Source: Liolophura sinensis
Taxonomy: Eukaryota > Mollusca > Polyplacophora > Chitonida > Chitonidae
Assembly: GCF_032854445.1 (NCBI RefSeq)
Contig: NC_088302.1
Span: forward strand, 21,587,788 to 21,651,787
DNA: 64,000 nt
Reading direction: 5' to 3'
Part shown: in pieces, positions 24,601 through 35,989 of the stretch
How positions within the stretch are numbered: position 1 is the first letter of the stretch
Layout: every line of letters starts with the position of its first letter
Program-made: the position numbers and the translations under genes
Notes under the pieces: model-generated
The model's input: only the letters and a program-made list of their open reading frames with translations
The model's database searches: none
What the model was told of the DNA's origin: nothing

Positions 24601-27600
24601 ATGCCATCAGTTTGTTCAGTAAACCTACAGTCTTCAGTCTAACATAACCCTTAGTCTTGGCACACGTAACATATTGCAACAAGATTGAAGTTGCTTTTCT
24701 ATCCTCCTCCACACACCAGGCAGCTGCTACAGGGACGTTCAAGACTTTCTTCCACAAGGACAAGAATGCGAATAAGGCAACAGGGCTGATTTGAGAATCT
24801 GGAGGTTGGAGGAAGCGAGAGGTTAAGCTGATCCAGTGCTCTTGCAGGGAATCCACACAGATCCTTTTCACCTCTTCGGTGGTGCTGCCAAAGAGATGTT
24901 GGAACAGGTCCAGAATACTAGCTGCCCTCCAACTGGTTTCTCCCTCTGCATGCCTGTCTTCAACAGAACCCAATTCCTGCACAAGCTTTTCCAGGAAATT
25001 CCGTAACTCCTCTGCCTACAAATATACAGCCTTCGTATATACATATGATCAGGGTGAAAAAAAAAAAAGGACAAAAAATATCAAATACAAAACCCACTCG
25101 CTAAAAATCAAAAGCATGAGACTGATGAGAGCCAGCGAGTCAGACAAAGTGTTCCGTGAAACAAGGAACTTCAACCTCAGATCACGGCAAACGCAGTTCA
25201 AGATTAGTACAAAAGAGTATACAGCAATTTTTTGACCAATTTCTTAATATACCGGTAATTGTTAATAAAGGGAGGTAATTCAACCATGTTGAGGCCTCAG
25301 TGGTGTTTGCTCTCTCAATATACTCCTAGAGTTTCACGTGGAATACAGAAAGCAGGTAATGCTGATTAAATGCAAAGCAGATAATACAAATGGTCAAGCA
25401 AACTACGCAAGCTCCAATGAAATAATACGCAAATATCTATGAATATGGCTGTGGTACCTTGTGATATCAACAAATGAAAACAAGAATTCAAATCAGATAA
25501 TCAGACTTACCCGAATTGCATCAGCAGTAACACTGCTAAGTACACATTTACAAGTGGCATAGGCAAGATACTGGTTCCCTTTCAATAGACACCATTCCTG
25601 TACATATGAATCGGGGAAATACACAGATATCATTCGAAAAGTACATTAAGTACACAAAAACAAAAATCATAATCAAAAAAAAGGAAGAAGAACATCTGAA
25701 GGTTTAGATGGCAAAAATATCAAAATTTTTATGAGTCAATTTTTAAGACAAATCACACCAATTTGTATTTACAAATTAGTGTTGGCCTTTAATGGTAATA
25801 CAATCTCAATGGTCTTCAGAAGATGATAAACTTTAATTCCTCAACCTTTTCGCACGATTAAGAGCTCTTGCAATTAATGCACATTTTTAATTTCATTTTG
25901 GAAACAAAACTAGATTAGTTGGATTGACCAATTTCAGTCTTCAAAAAAAAAAGTATAATTTCAGCAGTCCACACAGAATAATGCCTTCATAACATGCTTG
26001 AATAAACACCCTGCAAACATGTGAAAAGGTTGAAGAATTGCAATAACTGACATATTACCCCTACTAAGGAAGTTTTTCTAGCCTCTATTTGTCAGTCACT
26101 GATTTAGGTGAAATTGTCATCAAACCACTAGATATATTACATTTTGGTAGTGGATCCTGGAATTTTATACATAATTCTTCATCATTTCAACTTAGGACAC
26201 AAATGCATATTGCTTAGCAGAGTCCCTTTGCTAGAGCTCATAATACATCTACTGGTAGTTGTGTTTTAATGAAGATATTCAGACATTTTGCTGTGGCAAA
26301 CGTTTGCGCTCTTGGAATGTCTTTTTAACACCAATCAAAGTAAATAAATAAGCATTAAATTAGTCTATTTACCATAGCCTGTGTCATGCCATGACAGCTA
26401 TGAAAGTCATCAGAGCTTAGTTCACCTTGGGTCAAGGTCATATTGAGAGTGGTCACTGCCAGCAGTAACATACAGTCCACACAGGCATGGTCAGACAAAG
26501 GCAAGGCTTGGGACTCAGTGGACAGTGATGCCTGGTCATTCTGTGAGACCATTCGTCCACACACAGAACATTTGTGAGGGCAGGTGTTACAGCCGACATG
26601 TCCCCATTTACACGTGGTCAAGAACAGAATGGTCTGAGTCATATCATGTACTGTCTGACTGTCTGACTGACTGTGTGTTTCACTGTCTGATTGGAAGCCA
26701 GAAGAGGACAGGTTTTGCTGACACTTCTTGACATAAGCCCATCTCTTACTCAATTCACCACAAAATCCCCCATCTACAAGAAACAATACAGGAAATTCAG
26801 TAAGTCTACTTCGAATCATGCCAAATTTACTGTTACCTGTATTAACATCTAGGAACTTGCTCATTCAGAGCAGATTAAAGAAATTAAACTGAATTCACTT
26901 TGGCAGTTGTAAAGTTTAAGTGGATGCAATTGTTTGTCATTAGCCAAATGTTCATTATTACCGTTAAAAGCAGATTCTTCACCTAACTGATACAGTATCA
27001 TCTACTAGTACCTTAATCTGAGTGAGTACGCTGACTGCTGCTTAAAGAATTCTTCACTTAACTGATACAGTATCACCTACTAGTACCTTAATCTGAGTGA
27101 GTACGCTGACTGCTGCTTAAAGAATTCTTCACTTAACTGATACAGTATCATCTACTAGTACCTTAATCTGAGTGAGTACGCTGACTGCTGCTTAAAGAAT
27201 TCTTCACTTAACTGATACAGTATCATCTACTAGTACCTTAATCTGAGTGAGTACGCTGACTGCTGCTTAAAGAATTCTTCACTTAACTGATACATTATCA
27301 TCTACTAGTACCTTAATCTGAGTGAGTACGCTGACTGCTGCTTAAAGAATTCTTCACTTAACTGATACAGTATCATCTACTAGTACCTTAATCTGAGTGA
27401 GTACGCTGACTGCTGCTTAAAGAATTCTTCACTTAACTGATACAGTATCATCTACTAGTACCTTAATCTGAGTGAGTACGCTGACTGCTGCTTAAAGAAT
27501 TCTTCACCTAACTGATACAGTATCATCTACTAGTATCTTAATCTGAGTGAGTACGCTGACTGCTCCTTAAAGAATTCTTCACCTAACTGATACAGTATCA

Positions 27601-28214
27601 TCTACTAGTATCTTAATCTGAGTGAGTACGCTGACTGCTGCTTAAAGAATTCTTCACCTAACTGATACAGTATCATCTACTAGTATCTTAATCTGAGTGA
27701 GTACGCTGACTGCTGCTTAAAGAATTTTTGGGAACGCCAAATTCATGACTGCTCAACCTAAAAGTCGCATCCAAATATTCTTAAACGAGCAGTCAGTGTA
27801 CGCGGACTGCAATACCTCACGTACAAAAACAGCCAGCGGCAGTTGTAATAACTTGGGTGACCAATTTGTCAATGAGTTCCTTCTCAGATGTTCATTGTGA
27901 AAAGCTGCTTCTTCAATGAATCGACGTCACTTTACCACGTGACGCCACTCTCAAGCTTAAAATTCCCGATAATCGGTGTAACATTCAAACTTGCCGCTAT
28001 ACCAATATGAAAAACCATATATATAATTTATGCGCACCACAGAGTGTCCAGTTTTCGATGACAATCAAGATATGATTATGACACAAATGACCTATTCCCG
28101 TAACTGTACTATGCATAGATGTGCCTCTTATTAACAACTTTCACGATATTATTTACTTTAATCTGTAAAGTATTTGCTAATGTTACCTGACACCTTCAGT
28201 CGCTTTGCCAGCAT
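21636..28214 (-). CDS. LINS1: Protein Lines homologue 1 (LINS1), 6 exons
   Basis: Homologue of Drosophila lines and vertebrate LINS1, a nuclear/cytoplasmic protein tied to Wnt-related patterning in flies. Minus-strand exons: 28214-28187 (ATG, 28 coding bases), 26773-26373, 25597-25511, 25015-24346, 23842-23680, and a last exon from about 22767 to 21636. The first four junctions have good GT-AG sites and matching phases. Predicted length is about 826 residues; human LINS1 is 757. Family signatures are FSEQDDDWVSALL near residue 430, then VLVDLLSSPETQFLLFLLRY near 501-520, and the C-terminal LFPYN motif at about 794-798 followed by KPLLKVLQAIED. A long Ser/Thr-rich, low-conservation stretch lies between the last two. 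The last acceptor is not settled: position 22767 keeps frame but has a poor pyrimidine tract, so a missed microexon or a different junction is possible. Confidence 0.93.
23203..23423 (+). repeat. Inverted-repeat element family M, copy 1
   Basis: About 220 bp opening with ACTGTAATTCTTGAACCC and closing with AAAAGGTTGAGGAATTAG, so the ends are inverted repeats of each other. It lies in the last LINS1 intron. Shares the internal blocks GCAAGGTGTTTATTAAACC and CCAAAATCAAATTAAAAATG with four other copies in this window. Confidence 0.85.
25831..26046 (-). repeat. Inverted-repeat element family M, copy 2
   Basis: Reverse-oriented copy in the LINS1 intron between exons 2 and 3. Ends are TTAATTCCTCAACCTTTTCG and GAAAAGGTTGAAGAATTGCA. 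The internal block AATAAACACCCTGCAAACAT matches the reverse complement of the other copies. Confidence 0.85.
26975..27727. repeat. 75-bp tandem repeat, 10 copies, in LINS1 intron 1
   Basis: Ten head-to-tail copies of a 75-bp unit, almost identical. Each unit contains three short palindromic motifs: TGATACAGTATCA, ACTAGT and AGAATTCT. It lies between the tiny first coding exon and exon 2 of LINS1. A few single-base variants (for example CCTTAATC against TCTTAATC) group the first and last copies. Confidence 0.97.
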
Positions 28215-28792
28215 GCTGTGCGCAAACCACCGCTGACATCACCACAGGCATTTGTCACTGAGAGTTATGTCCCCTTGACCAAATTTGAAACCGCAGAGGG
28301 CCCTGGCAGGGAGCTTTCGTTCAGCGTTTTAGTTGAAGTTTGTCGTCACCACAATTTTCACGACAGACAACCTGTAGAGAGCTATCTGCTTTACTCTCTT
28401 TCTATATATATATCAAATAAGACATGTAAATCCCAATACATGTACCGGTATACAAGCTCATATGGTACATATCCTTTCTGGTAGGCCTATCCATTCACTC
28501 ATCTATGCCATTCTCAGACAAGGAATTTTTCAAGATTTCTCGGCTTGCAATGTTTACGGGGGCCTAAATTAATGACAATATGCGGTGGATATCGCATTCC
28601 TTAGCTGGCCTACGTATGACATGTAAACGTCGCTGGTTTACGCCCGGCACTCGATCCGCATGTTATACATTCATTCAAGGCAGATTAGGTGTGGAACCTA
28701 TGATTTGATAGCTGTTTTCTAGGATCTGCATCTAGCTCTTGCTGTTCTGGAGGTGATAGACAATAAGCGACAAACGTGCTTGTGTGGCCTTT

Positions 28793-29122
28793 GTCATGTT
28801 GAGCTATGTCGCCTGTTTTCATTGCTGTCTAGGTCATGTTGAGCTATGTCGCCTGTTTTGCATTGCTGTCTTTGTCATGTTGAGCTATGTCGCCTGTTTG
28901 CATTGCTGTCTAGGTCATGTCGAGCTATGTCGCCTGTTGCATTGCTGTCTTTGTCATGTTGAGCTATGTCACCTGTTTGCATTGCTGTCTTTGTCATGTT
29001 GAGCTATGTCGCCTGTTTTGCATTGCTGTCTTTGTCATGTTGAGCTATGTCGCCTGTTTGCATTGCTGTTTTTGTCATGTTGAGCTATACACGCTGTTTT
29101 GGATTGCTGCCTTTGTCATGAC
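28793..29122. repeat. 39-41-bp tandem repeat, about 8 copies
   Basis: Units of GTCATGTTGAGCTATGTCGC followed by CTGTTTTGCATTGCTGTCTTT, varying from 39 to 41 bases. They lie about 580 bp upstream of the LINS1 start. The forward open frames across it are repeat artefacts. Confidence 0.93.
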
Positions 29123-29216
29123 GGTTTATGAGAAGACTGGCAATGTAGTACACGTGACTTGCCAGAGAGCAAAAGTGGGTCAAGAACTGACCCAAGTCAC
29201 CATTGCGAGGGAAATG

Positions 29217-29346
29217 TATTTATTTATTTATTTATTTATTTATTTGATTGGTGATTTACGCCGTACTCGAGAATATTTCACTTGTACGACGGCGACCAGA
29301 ATTATGTTGGGAGAAAACCGGGCCGAGCCCGACGGAAACCTCCCTC
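29217..29346 (-). mobile_element. SINE family A, truncated
   Basis: Reverse-oriented tail and body: a TTTATTTATTTATTTGATTG run, then GATTTACGCCGTACTCGAG and GAAAACCGGGCCGAGCCCG. The tRNA-like head is absent. Confidence 0.85.
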
Positions 29347-29429
29347 CATCAATGGTATACGTAGATATGTCAGAGTCAAATACACGCACGGTACGCGGTC
29401 ATTCACAACAGAAACAATACGTTTATTAG

Positions 29430-29708
29430 TATGTATGTATGTATGTATGTATGTATGTATGTATGTATGGATGGATGGATGGATGTATGTATGTATGGAT
29501 GGATGGATGTATGTATGTATGTATGGATGTATGGATGTATGTATGTATGTATGTATGGATGGATGGATGGATGGATGGATGGATGGATGGATGCATGCAT
29601 GCATGCATGTAAGCATGGATGTATGTGTGTATGCATGCATGTGTATGCGTATGCATGCATATATGTGTGTATGCATGCATGTATGTGTGTAAGCATGTAT
29701 GTATGTTT
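29430..29708. repeat. (GTAT)n/(GGAT)n compound microsatellite
   Basis: Tetranucleotide array of GTAT, GGAT and GCAT blocks over nearly 280 bases. All six frames are open across parts of it, giving spurious Met/Tyr/Val/Cys or His/Thr/Ile peptides. Confidence 0.97.
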
Positions 29709-29709
29709 G

Positions 29710-30479
29710 CTTGGGGTTTAACGTCGTGGTTTATTCGTACATAATATACATGTAGCCATTGAATGGTTGCAAAATTAACGTTTGTAGTCTCGCGTTCTTT
29801 ACATGCATTATGGCATAGTTAGTGTGGTCATGAACAAAAAATTATGCGACAATGAAACTTTTCCACCTCTGCAGTGTACATCGTCCAGGCAAGTTTACCC
29901 ATTTTCATTAGGCATTCAAGCTAGGTACAGAATGCTATTTTTGGTAAAATAAGAAATGGACAAATTAGCTGTCTTTGTTCTTCAAAACTGGAATTTGTCC
30001 GCTTTCATGAACATCATTTCTACAGAGCCTAAGAGTTTTGGTCAGCATACAGCTGATCTACTTTCATTTATACGCTTCAAGTAATCTCTTTTATACCCAA
30101 AACTATTAAATATGGTTTCTTAGTGATTCTTTGACGTGACGTATAACTAGACAATACAGTACGAATTAGTTTGGTGAATGAAATACAAAAAAGAGGGAAG
30201 AATCATCTGCACATTTTCTGTTGATTCTTGTCTCATGATTTATTTACATAAAAAGGTTACCAATAATTCCCTTCGAACGGATCTTCCTTTAGGAAATCGC
30301 GCTAAGGTTATGAGCAGAAAGGTTACCCTTTAAAGCCCTTCACAAGAATCTGAATGATGTATATCGAACCCGTCGAGACACCGTAATGATCTGGATTCTC
30401 ATTTCTCACGGATTCGGGTTGTGTTATTAGCCCTTCTGAATGGAATGGAAATCATGATGAACTGTGCAGGAATGTGCAG

Positions 30480-30480
<1 letters not shown>
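29710..30480. other. Intergenic DNA, no gene seen
   Basis: AT-rich unique sequence without recognisable coding exon, repeat or RNA gene. Confidence 0.45.

Positions 30481-30481
<1 letters not shown>

Positions 30482-30570
<89 letters not shown>
30482..30570. repeat. (TA)n microsatellite
   Basis: A TA run of about 89 bases, the longest of three in the window. Confidence 0.97.
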
Positions 30571-30572
<2 letters not shown>

Positions 30573-31229
30573 TGCCTTTTGATCGTGGAACTCAGCAATA
30601 CCGAACCCTTGTGGAAATCCCGATAACACTGGCGGAAAGATTGCTCCTGACTGCCCTTCGCGTGGATTTGAATTAGGCTGAACTTAATTCCCTTCTTGAC
30701 ACAACGACATGAACGGATGCCCGGCACACTTGTGTGGGTAACGCTGAACCCTTTGTGGAAGTCGCAATGAGATGCCCTCGATGGTTAACAGCCTTGTTCA
30801 CATCTGGTTCATGTTTTTCTAATGACGAAGCTACAGACGATGCATTTGTTATCTAGACAGAACGGTTCAGGACTTGTTAGTGTAAGTAAAGTATGTACAT
30901 GTATCAATATAAACAATGAAGTTTCACTTTCACTTTTTTTCGTTTTGTTTACTCTGTGATACATCAGTATTCACACACACATATTATAACGGGCCTACAT
31001 GCAGGTCTGACGCATAACAGGCGCGTAAAAACCTACAGATCTCCATGTACGTGCAGGATAATACAGGTTAATGACCTCCCGGGCTATATCTTTATTGTAT
31101 GGTATTCTATTTGTGCCATGTTTCAACCACCCAAACTCGACGCACCCGTAAACCGAAGTAGTTTCAAAAGTCCACTTATCCTTTTTTGCGTCGAATTTTC
31201 ACATATTAAAGCCCCATTGCAAGCGCAGC

Positions 31230-31452
31230 ACAATGACCCTGGAGCCTCTCACCAATGTGATCGCTGTGAGTTCAAGTCTAGCTCATGTTGCCCTCCAGTC
31301 GTACGTGCTTGGGTAGGTCTTCCAACAACATGTGGATGGTCATGGGTTTCCTAAGGGTTTTGTCCGTTTTCTTTCCGCCGCCATGCTTACCGCCGTCTTA
31401 TAAGTGAAATATTCTTGAGTGCGGCGTATGGTATAAATGAATAAATAAATCT
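31230..31452 (+). mobile_element. SINE family A, diverged
   Basis: Begins inside the head (GACCCTGGAGCCTCTCACC, then GTGAGTTCAAGTCTAGCTC) and ends TAAGTGAAATATTCTTGAG with a GAATAAATAAAT tail. Missing the extreme 5' part of the tRNA region. Confidence 0.85.
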
Positions 31453-32560
31453 GGAACTATTTCAAGAAAGCATTGTAATTTTTTCAAACCCAACTGAAAA
31501 GTATATACGTACCTGATGATATACCTTTAGTTAAGTAATTTCACTTGAGTAAATTTTATCACTTAGTTCATTATGTTGTTAAAAGACATGCGCTCGTCCA
31601 AAATACGCAATAATCTGAAGTGTCCTGTTCGGTCCTGCAAGTCCATCGTAAAGTATTTGGACACCTTAATTTCACAGAAACGGTTACCACGTCAAGTTGG
31701 CTTCATGAACTCATGAGCAAACAAACAAAGGTATTTTCTCAGTCAGACTTATAAAAAATCATGTTTGATATTTATTAACAAAATACATTTATGTAAATTT
31801 TATACACCTTAAAATATACAAATAAAGTATTTACAGATCAAAGGAGCATATTTATAGAATTTACAGATCAGAGATGCATTGTTTCTGCATGTGTTGCTTT
31901 TTTTTCAGGGTAAATCGTAATATAAGTTAGCACTTTTGTCTTCATTTGCCTGTGATAAGAGACAAAAACATCTCATTTTGTAGAGATTAATATTACGCCA
32001 TACACAAACGTATTTGTTTTAGAAAATATCATACTGGTGCTATATTTGTTTTAGAATCAAATGCGTTTTGCATGAATTTGAAAACAATTAATAAATGCAA
32101 GGCTGGGAATGGGCTGAAATTAAAAACGGAGAAATGACAAAGAATTATATATATTTAAAAAATGGGCACAAGCCATTTGTAAGTGTTTCACACTTATATT
32201 CTGTGAGTACGCTTTTTGTACGACTATGATTATATGAGTATTAAAGTTATCAATTTAAAAATCAGGTCTATGTTTAAAACCTACACGACTAGGCCCTGTA
32301 TGGCAATCTGCATACACAACCTATTCACTCACTGTATAACCAGTAACGTATAGCATTGCAAGCATGCCGTGACGTCACTGGTAAGCGTGCCAATCATTTA
32401 CCCCGCGATTTCATATTTGACTACCTTGCCAATTATGCTTGTTTCAAATCGTAGTTCCGCCACCAAGATCCATGACTAGACGCTCACGCATTCGATCAGG
32501 GGAGACAACTGATTTAATAGTACAAATCACAACACCATGTAACGCACTTAGCGTCTTTCC
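31453..32560. other. Intergenic DNA, no gene seen
   Basis: AT-rich. No recognisable feature other than unique sequence downstream (in minus-strand terms) of the Kunitz exon. Confidence 0.45.
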
Positions 32561-32567
32561 ATCGTAC

Positions 32568-32763
32568 TCACAATGTGGGATGGATATGACAGGTATTATC
32601 ACAGTCTTCGATTGTCAAAATCTGTTGTCGTTCCCATCACAGCCACCGTATATAAACCGCTCACACTCTTTTGTCTTTACATTAAAGAAATAGCGCGGCA
32701 TGCGTCCTCGGCACTTTCCGGTCCTCTTCGGTAATGAACAGATCTCCGGCAACCTTCCGGTAG
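32568..32763 (-). pseudogene. Kunitz/BPTI protease-inhibitor domain exon with frameshift
   Basis: The minus strand encodes most of a Kunitz domain after a good acceptor (TTGTTGTCCAG): ICSLPKRTGKC, then PRYFFN, then ERFIYGGCDGNDN. Four of the six cysteines are in this frame. The residue after the second Cys is Arg, the position that sets specificity, which suggests a trypsin-like target. The frame stops at TGA immediately after the Asn-Arg-Phe step. The last two cysteines (in EDCDNTC) lie a few bases on, in another frame. The break coincides with a run of T at about 32614-32618, so it could be a true inactivating indel or a sequence error. No signal-peptide exon was found. Kunitz domains in molluscs are usually secreted inhibitors or shell-matrix proteins. 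Confidence 0.85.
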
Positions 32764-33168
32764 CTGGACAACAACTACAACATGGAAACCGCCAAAGTGA
32801 AAACATAACACCATACTCACAACCTTCACTCCTGCCCCCACCCACCAATTCAGTAACGACAATGGTCAAAGTTACATAGTACGTGATTTAAACTTTAACA
32901 ACCTTTTGAACAATGCACACTCTATTCCCATATCGGTATACTGAACAAAGCCCCCTTGAACAGAAAGTTATTTGAACAATTTTCCATTTATTAACAGTGT
33001 TACAACATTCTGTATTATCTGCACTAACCATCTGTACTTTTGTATAATCTTCCCCATTTTAAACACTGTTACTTCGTATCTTGTTCCAGTTTAAAACAAT
33101 GTACCTTCTTGTTTCACGTTTTAAGCTGCTAATTTTTATACCTTATTCTTGTTACTCTTATCATGCTG

Positions 33169-33336
33169 GCTTTCTTTCCGGCCGTAAGTGGGAAGGTCCT
33201 GCCAGCAAACTGCGGATGGTCGTATGTTTTCCCCGGGCTCTGCCCGGTTTCCTCTCATCATAATGCTGGCCGCCGTCGTATAAGTGAAATATTCTTGAGT
33301 ACGACGTAAAACACTAATCAAATAAATAAATAAATT
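33169..33336 (+). mobile_element. SINE family A, 5'-truncated
   Basis: Body and tail only, from CTTTCTTTCCGGCCGTAAG through GCCGCCGTCGTATAAGTG to CAAATAAATAAATAAA. Confidence 0.88.
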
Positions 33337-33689
33337 ATTACTCTTATTTTTAACATTGTATCTGTATATCCCTCTTCTTGTTTTTTAAATAGTATTCCTC
33401 TACATCCTCTTTCTGCCTTGAAAAGTATCATTTTCCTGTTGTTTAGGCAGCTTTGCCTGTTTCTGTTTCAAACATTCTATTTTTGTATTCTGGATACTGT
33501 TTTAAACATTGTATCTTTGCATCCTGTTCCAGTTTTGAACAAAAGGTACATTTGTCCCATATTCCTTTTTGAACATTGTATCTTTGTGTCCTGTTTCCTT
33601 TTTAAACAGTAAACTTTTACACCCTGATACCGTTTGAAACAATATGAACAATGTACCTGTATCCTGTTGTGAACAATGTGTTGTATCCT

Positions 33690-34012
33690 AGTCTTGTTTT
33701 TAACAACCTTTTGTATCCTGTTCCTGATTTACAAAGCCTTTTGCATCCTGTTCCTGATTTACACAACCTTTTGCATCCTATTCCTGATTTACACAACCTT
33801 TTGCATACTGTTCCTGATTCACACAATCTTTTGCATCCTGTTCCTGATTCACACAGCCTTTTGCATCCTGTTTCTGATTCACACAACCTTTTGCATCCTG
33901 TTCCTGACTTACATAACCTTTTGTATCCTGTTCCTGATTCTGTTCCTGATTTACACAACCTTTTGCATCCTGTTCCTGATTTTACACAACCTTTTGTATT
34001 CTGCTCTTGATT
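33690..34012. repeat. 30-bp tandem repeat, about 10 copies
   Basis: Units of CTTTTGCATCCTGTTCCTGA plus TTTACACAAC, with looser copies extending upstream to about 33450. Because 30 is a multiple of three, decapeptide repeats appear in several frames on both strands. The lack of start context and the openness of opposite strands argue against a gene. Confidence 0.93.
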
Positions 34013-34116
34013 TGGAACGGCGTACTTTGAATCATGTTCCTGTATTCTTGTTTTAATCCGTTTACATTTGTACCTTGGTACTGCTTTGGCTTGTTCTCTT
34101 ACCGCTTAGTATTACC

Positions 34117-34133
34117 ACCCCCCCCCCCCCCTC
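34117..34133. repeat. Poly-C tract
   Basis: A run of C with a single T, followed by CCCC. Simple sequence. Confidence 0.9.
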
Positions 34134-34200
34134 CCCAAATAGGGGGATACTTTGTTTCTTGTTCCTTTCTTCAACATTTTGCACATGCCCAATATACAAT

Positions 34201-34345
34201 ATTCTGTAATGACCCCTTCGGTTGTCTAATGGTTGGAGCATCCGCCTCGAAGTAGGAGACACGGGATCAAACCCGGGTTCGGGTTTATAACAAAGGCTTT
34301 AAAAAGTGTTGTTGTAACTTACCGGTCTCAGTCAGTTTGCCATGG
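34201..34345 (+). mobile_element. tRNA-headed SINE (family C), 5' fragment
   Basis: tRNA-like head CCCCTTCGGTTGTCTAATGG with B-box GGGATCAAACCCGGGTTCG, followed by GGCTTTAAAAAGTGTTGTTG. The central body is missing. Related copies lie at 45225-45568 and 45876-46190. Confidence 0.75.
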
Positions 34346-34768
34346 TTAGCCTCCCCGAACATCGCACTTTTTCTGATTTTGGTAAATATTCTATCGCATT
34401 CTCACTTTGAAATTTTTTCGAACTGCTGTCCGCTGAATCTTTTGGAGAGCCTGGAATGAGAACGATTACAATCGGGAATTATATATAAACAGACGATTCG
34501 CTGAATTATTAAAAGATGTCAGTCCGAGGTCCATTAGCCTCTTGATCTGCCAAGTGAGATCACTGGTTCAAATTCGTTTTGCTTCTGCGGATTCTGCTGC
34601 GGCATTTGAGTTCACAACAAAATTTTGTAAATTTTAACAAATCAGACGCGATTTATTCATATAACCCCAAAAAGGCATCCGTTTTCGACGTCATCCGAAC
34701 CCTCGTTTGCCTTTTAGCCATATCTGAGCGTGGGGGTACGAGTGAAGCCACTTCATGTTTCCGGGACC

Positions 34769-35130
34769 CGGCCCGGATAGCACAGTTGGTAGAGCGTCCG
34801 CTTCGGAACCGGTAGATCTAGGATCAATCCTTGATCGAGTCACACCTAAGATTTTTAAAAGAAGTTGTACATTCCTCGCTTGTCGTTCAGCATGAAGGGG
34901 ATAGTGCAAGGGGATTGGTTGACCCGTATCAGTAGAATGGCTCGGGGCGGGGCGGCTTACTTGCCTTCGGTAAGTCGTCTCAGTGAAGCAGCATTAAATG
35001 AAAGAGCGGTGGAAATCCGTCCTGAAACAAGGAGGCACATTACACGTACATGCACACTAAGGATTCCTTCGTCGTCATATGACTGAAAAATTGTTGAGTA
35101 CGACGTTAAACCCCAAGCACTCACTCACTC
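34769..35130 (+). mobile_element. SINE family B, second copy
   Basis: Same head (CCCGGATAGCACAGTTGG), body and CACTCACTCACTCAC tail as the copy at 19406. No clear target duplication could be read around it. Confidence 0.9.
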
Positions 35131-35566
35131 ACACGGTTTCTCTAACATGGCGTATCTCAAGGCCTCGTAAGAATTCACAATTAAAAGTTGATTTATCAAA
35201 AACGTCAAAACAAATTGGCAACCTGTGAACGTTAAGGTCTGTTTTCATCCTTCTTCCGAAATAATTCAGGCTAAATTATGTGCTGTCTTTTCTGTTAACG
35301 TGTTACGGTTGATGATAGAACTGCATGTATATATAAAATGAGGCCTGTTTTTCGTTCCTTATATGACGACAGAACGATGTCAAACAATCTCTTTCCTTGA
35401 ATGCCTTAAGATATATTATGTGATGGGATGTCATGGTCCGAGCCGTATAAACAAACCGGAAATCTGCATTATTTGGTCTTACTTAAGACTTGAAAAACTC
35501 AGTGATTTTGGCATTTTCCCTTTATTTATACAAACGATCCATATAATTCATGCACTCAAAAACTTC

Positions 35567-35787
35567 ATCTGTTAAAATTAACAGAATTACAGTTGTAGAA
35601 TGCATCCTGTTATTATAACACAATATTCTGTCATATTCCACATAATACCCTGTCAGTCTAATAGAATCTTTATGTTGAATAAATGGAATATGAGTGTTAC
35701 ATTTTTTAACAAAGCAATCTGCTGCGGTATCAGAATTCATTCTAGCATCACTCAGATAACTGACTTTCTGTTGAAATTAACAGATTA
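35567..35787. repeat. Inverted-repeat element, about 220 bp
   Basis: Left end ATCTGTTAAAATTAACAGA and right end TCTGTTGAAATTAACAGAT are inverted relatives. A second inverted pair lies inside (GTCATATTCCACAT and AATGGAATATGAGTG). This fits a foldback or MITE-like element; no copies elsewhere in the window were seen. Confidence 0.55.
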
Positions 35788-35989
35788 ATTTTGGGGGTGT
35801 TGTATCATGACTGTAACTGGGTCTGTTGCCAGTTCTGTGTTTTACCCTTTGCTTTCCAGGGAGGCTGCATTATAAATATTCATAGGGATTATTTTGCATG
35901 GGACCGCCGAGAAAACGTTAAACACCTCACGTCTCTCTCAGGGAAATCAAGATGTGAGCCAAAAAATACCTTGGTTACGATATACATTT

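Noticed and set aside
26975-27727. CRISPR-like array of regular repeats
   Set aside because: The copies are contiguous, with no unique spacers, in an animal intron; a plain tandem repeat.
28784-29429. Cys/His-rich forward frames of 72 and 170 codons
   Set aside because: They read through the 41-bp tandem repeat and then into a SINE.
29282-29721. Met/Tyr/Cys-rich and His/Ile-rich frames on both strands
   Set aside because: Translations of the GTAT/GGAT tetranucleotide array.
33617-34056. Decapeptide-repeat protein (HPVPDLHNLL or KSGTGCKRLC types)
   Set aside because: The 30-bp tandem repeat is open in two forward frames and one reverse frame at once; no signal peptide, domain or splice support.
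34206-34275. Possible functional tRNA gene
   Set aside because: It has A- and B-box-like sequence but continues into a SINE-type body, and the acceptor stem does not clearly pair.
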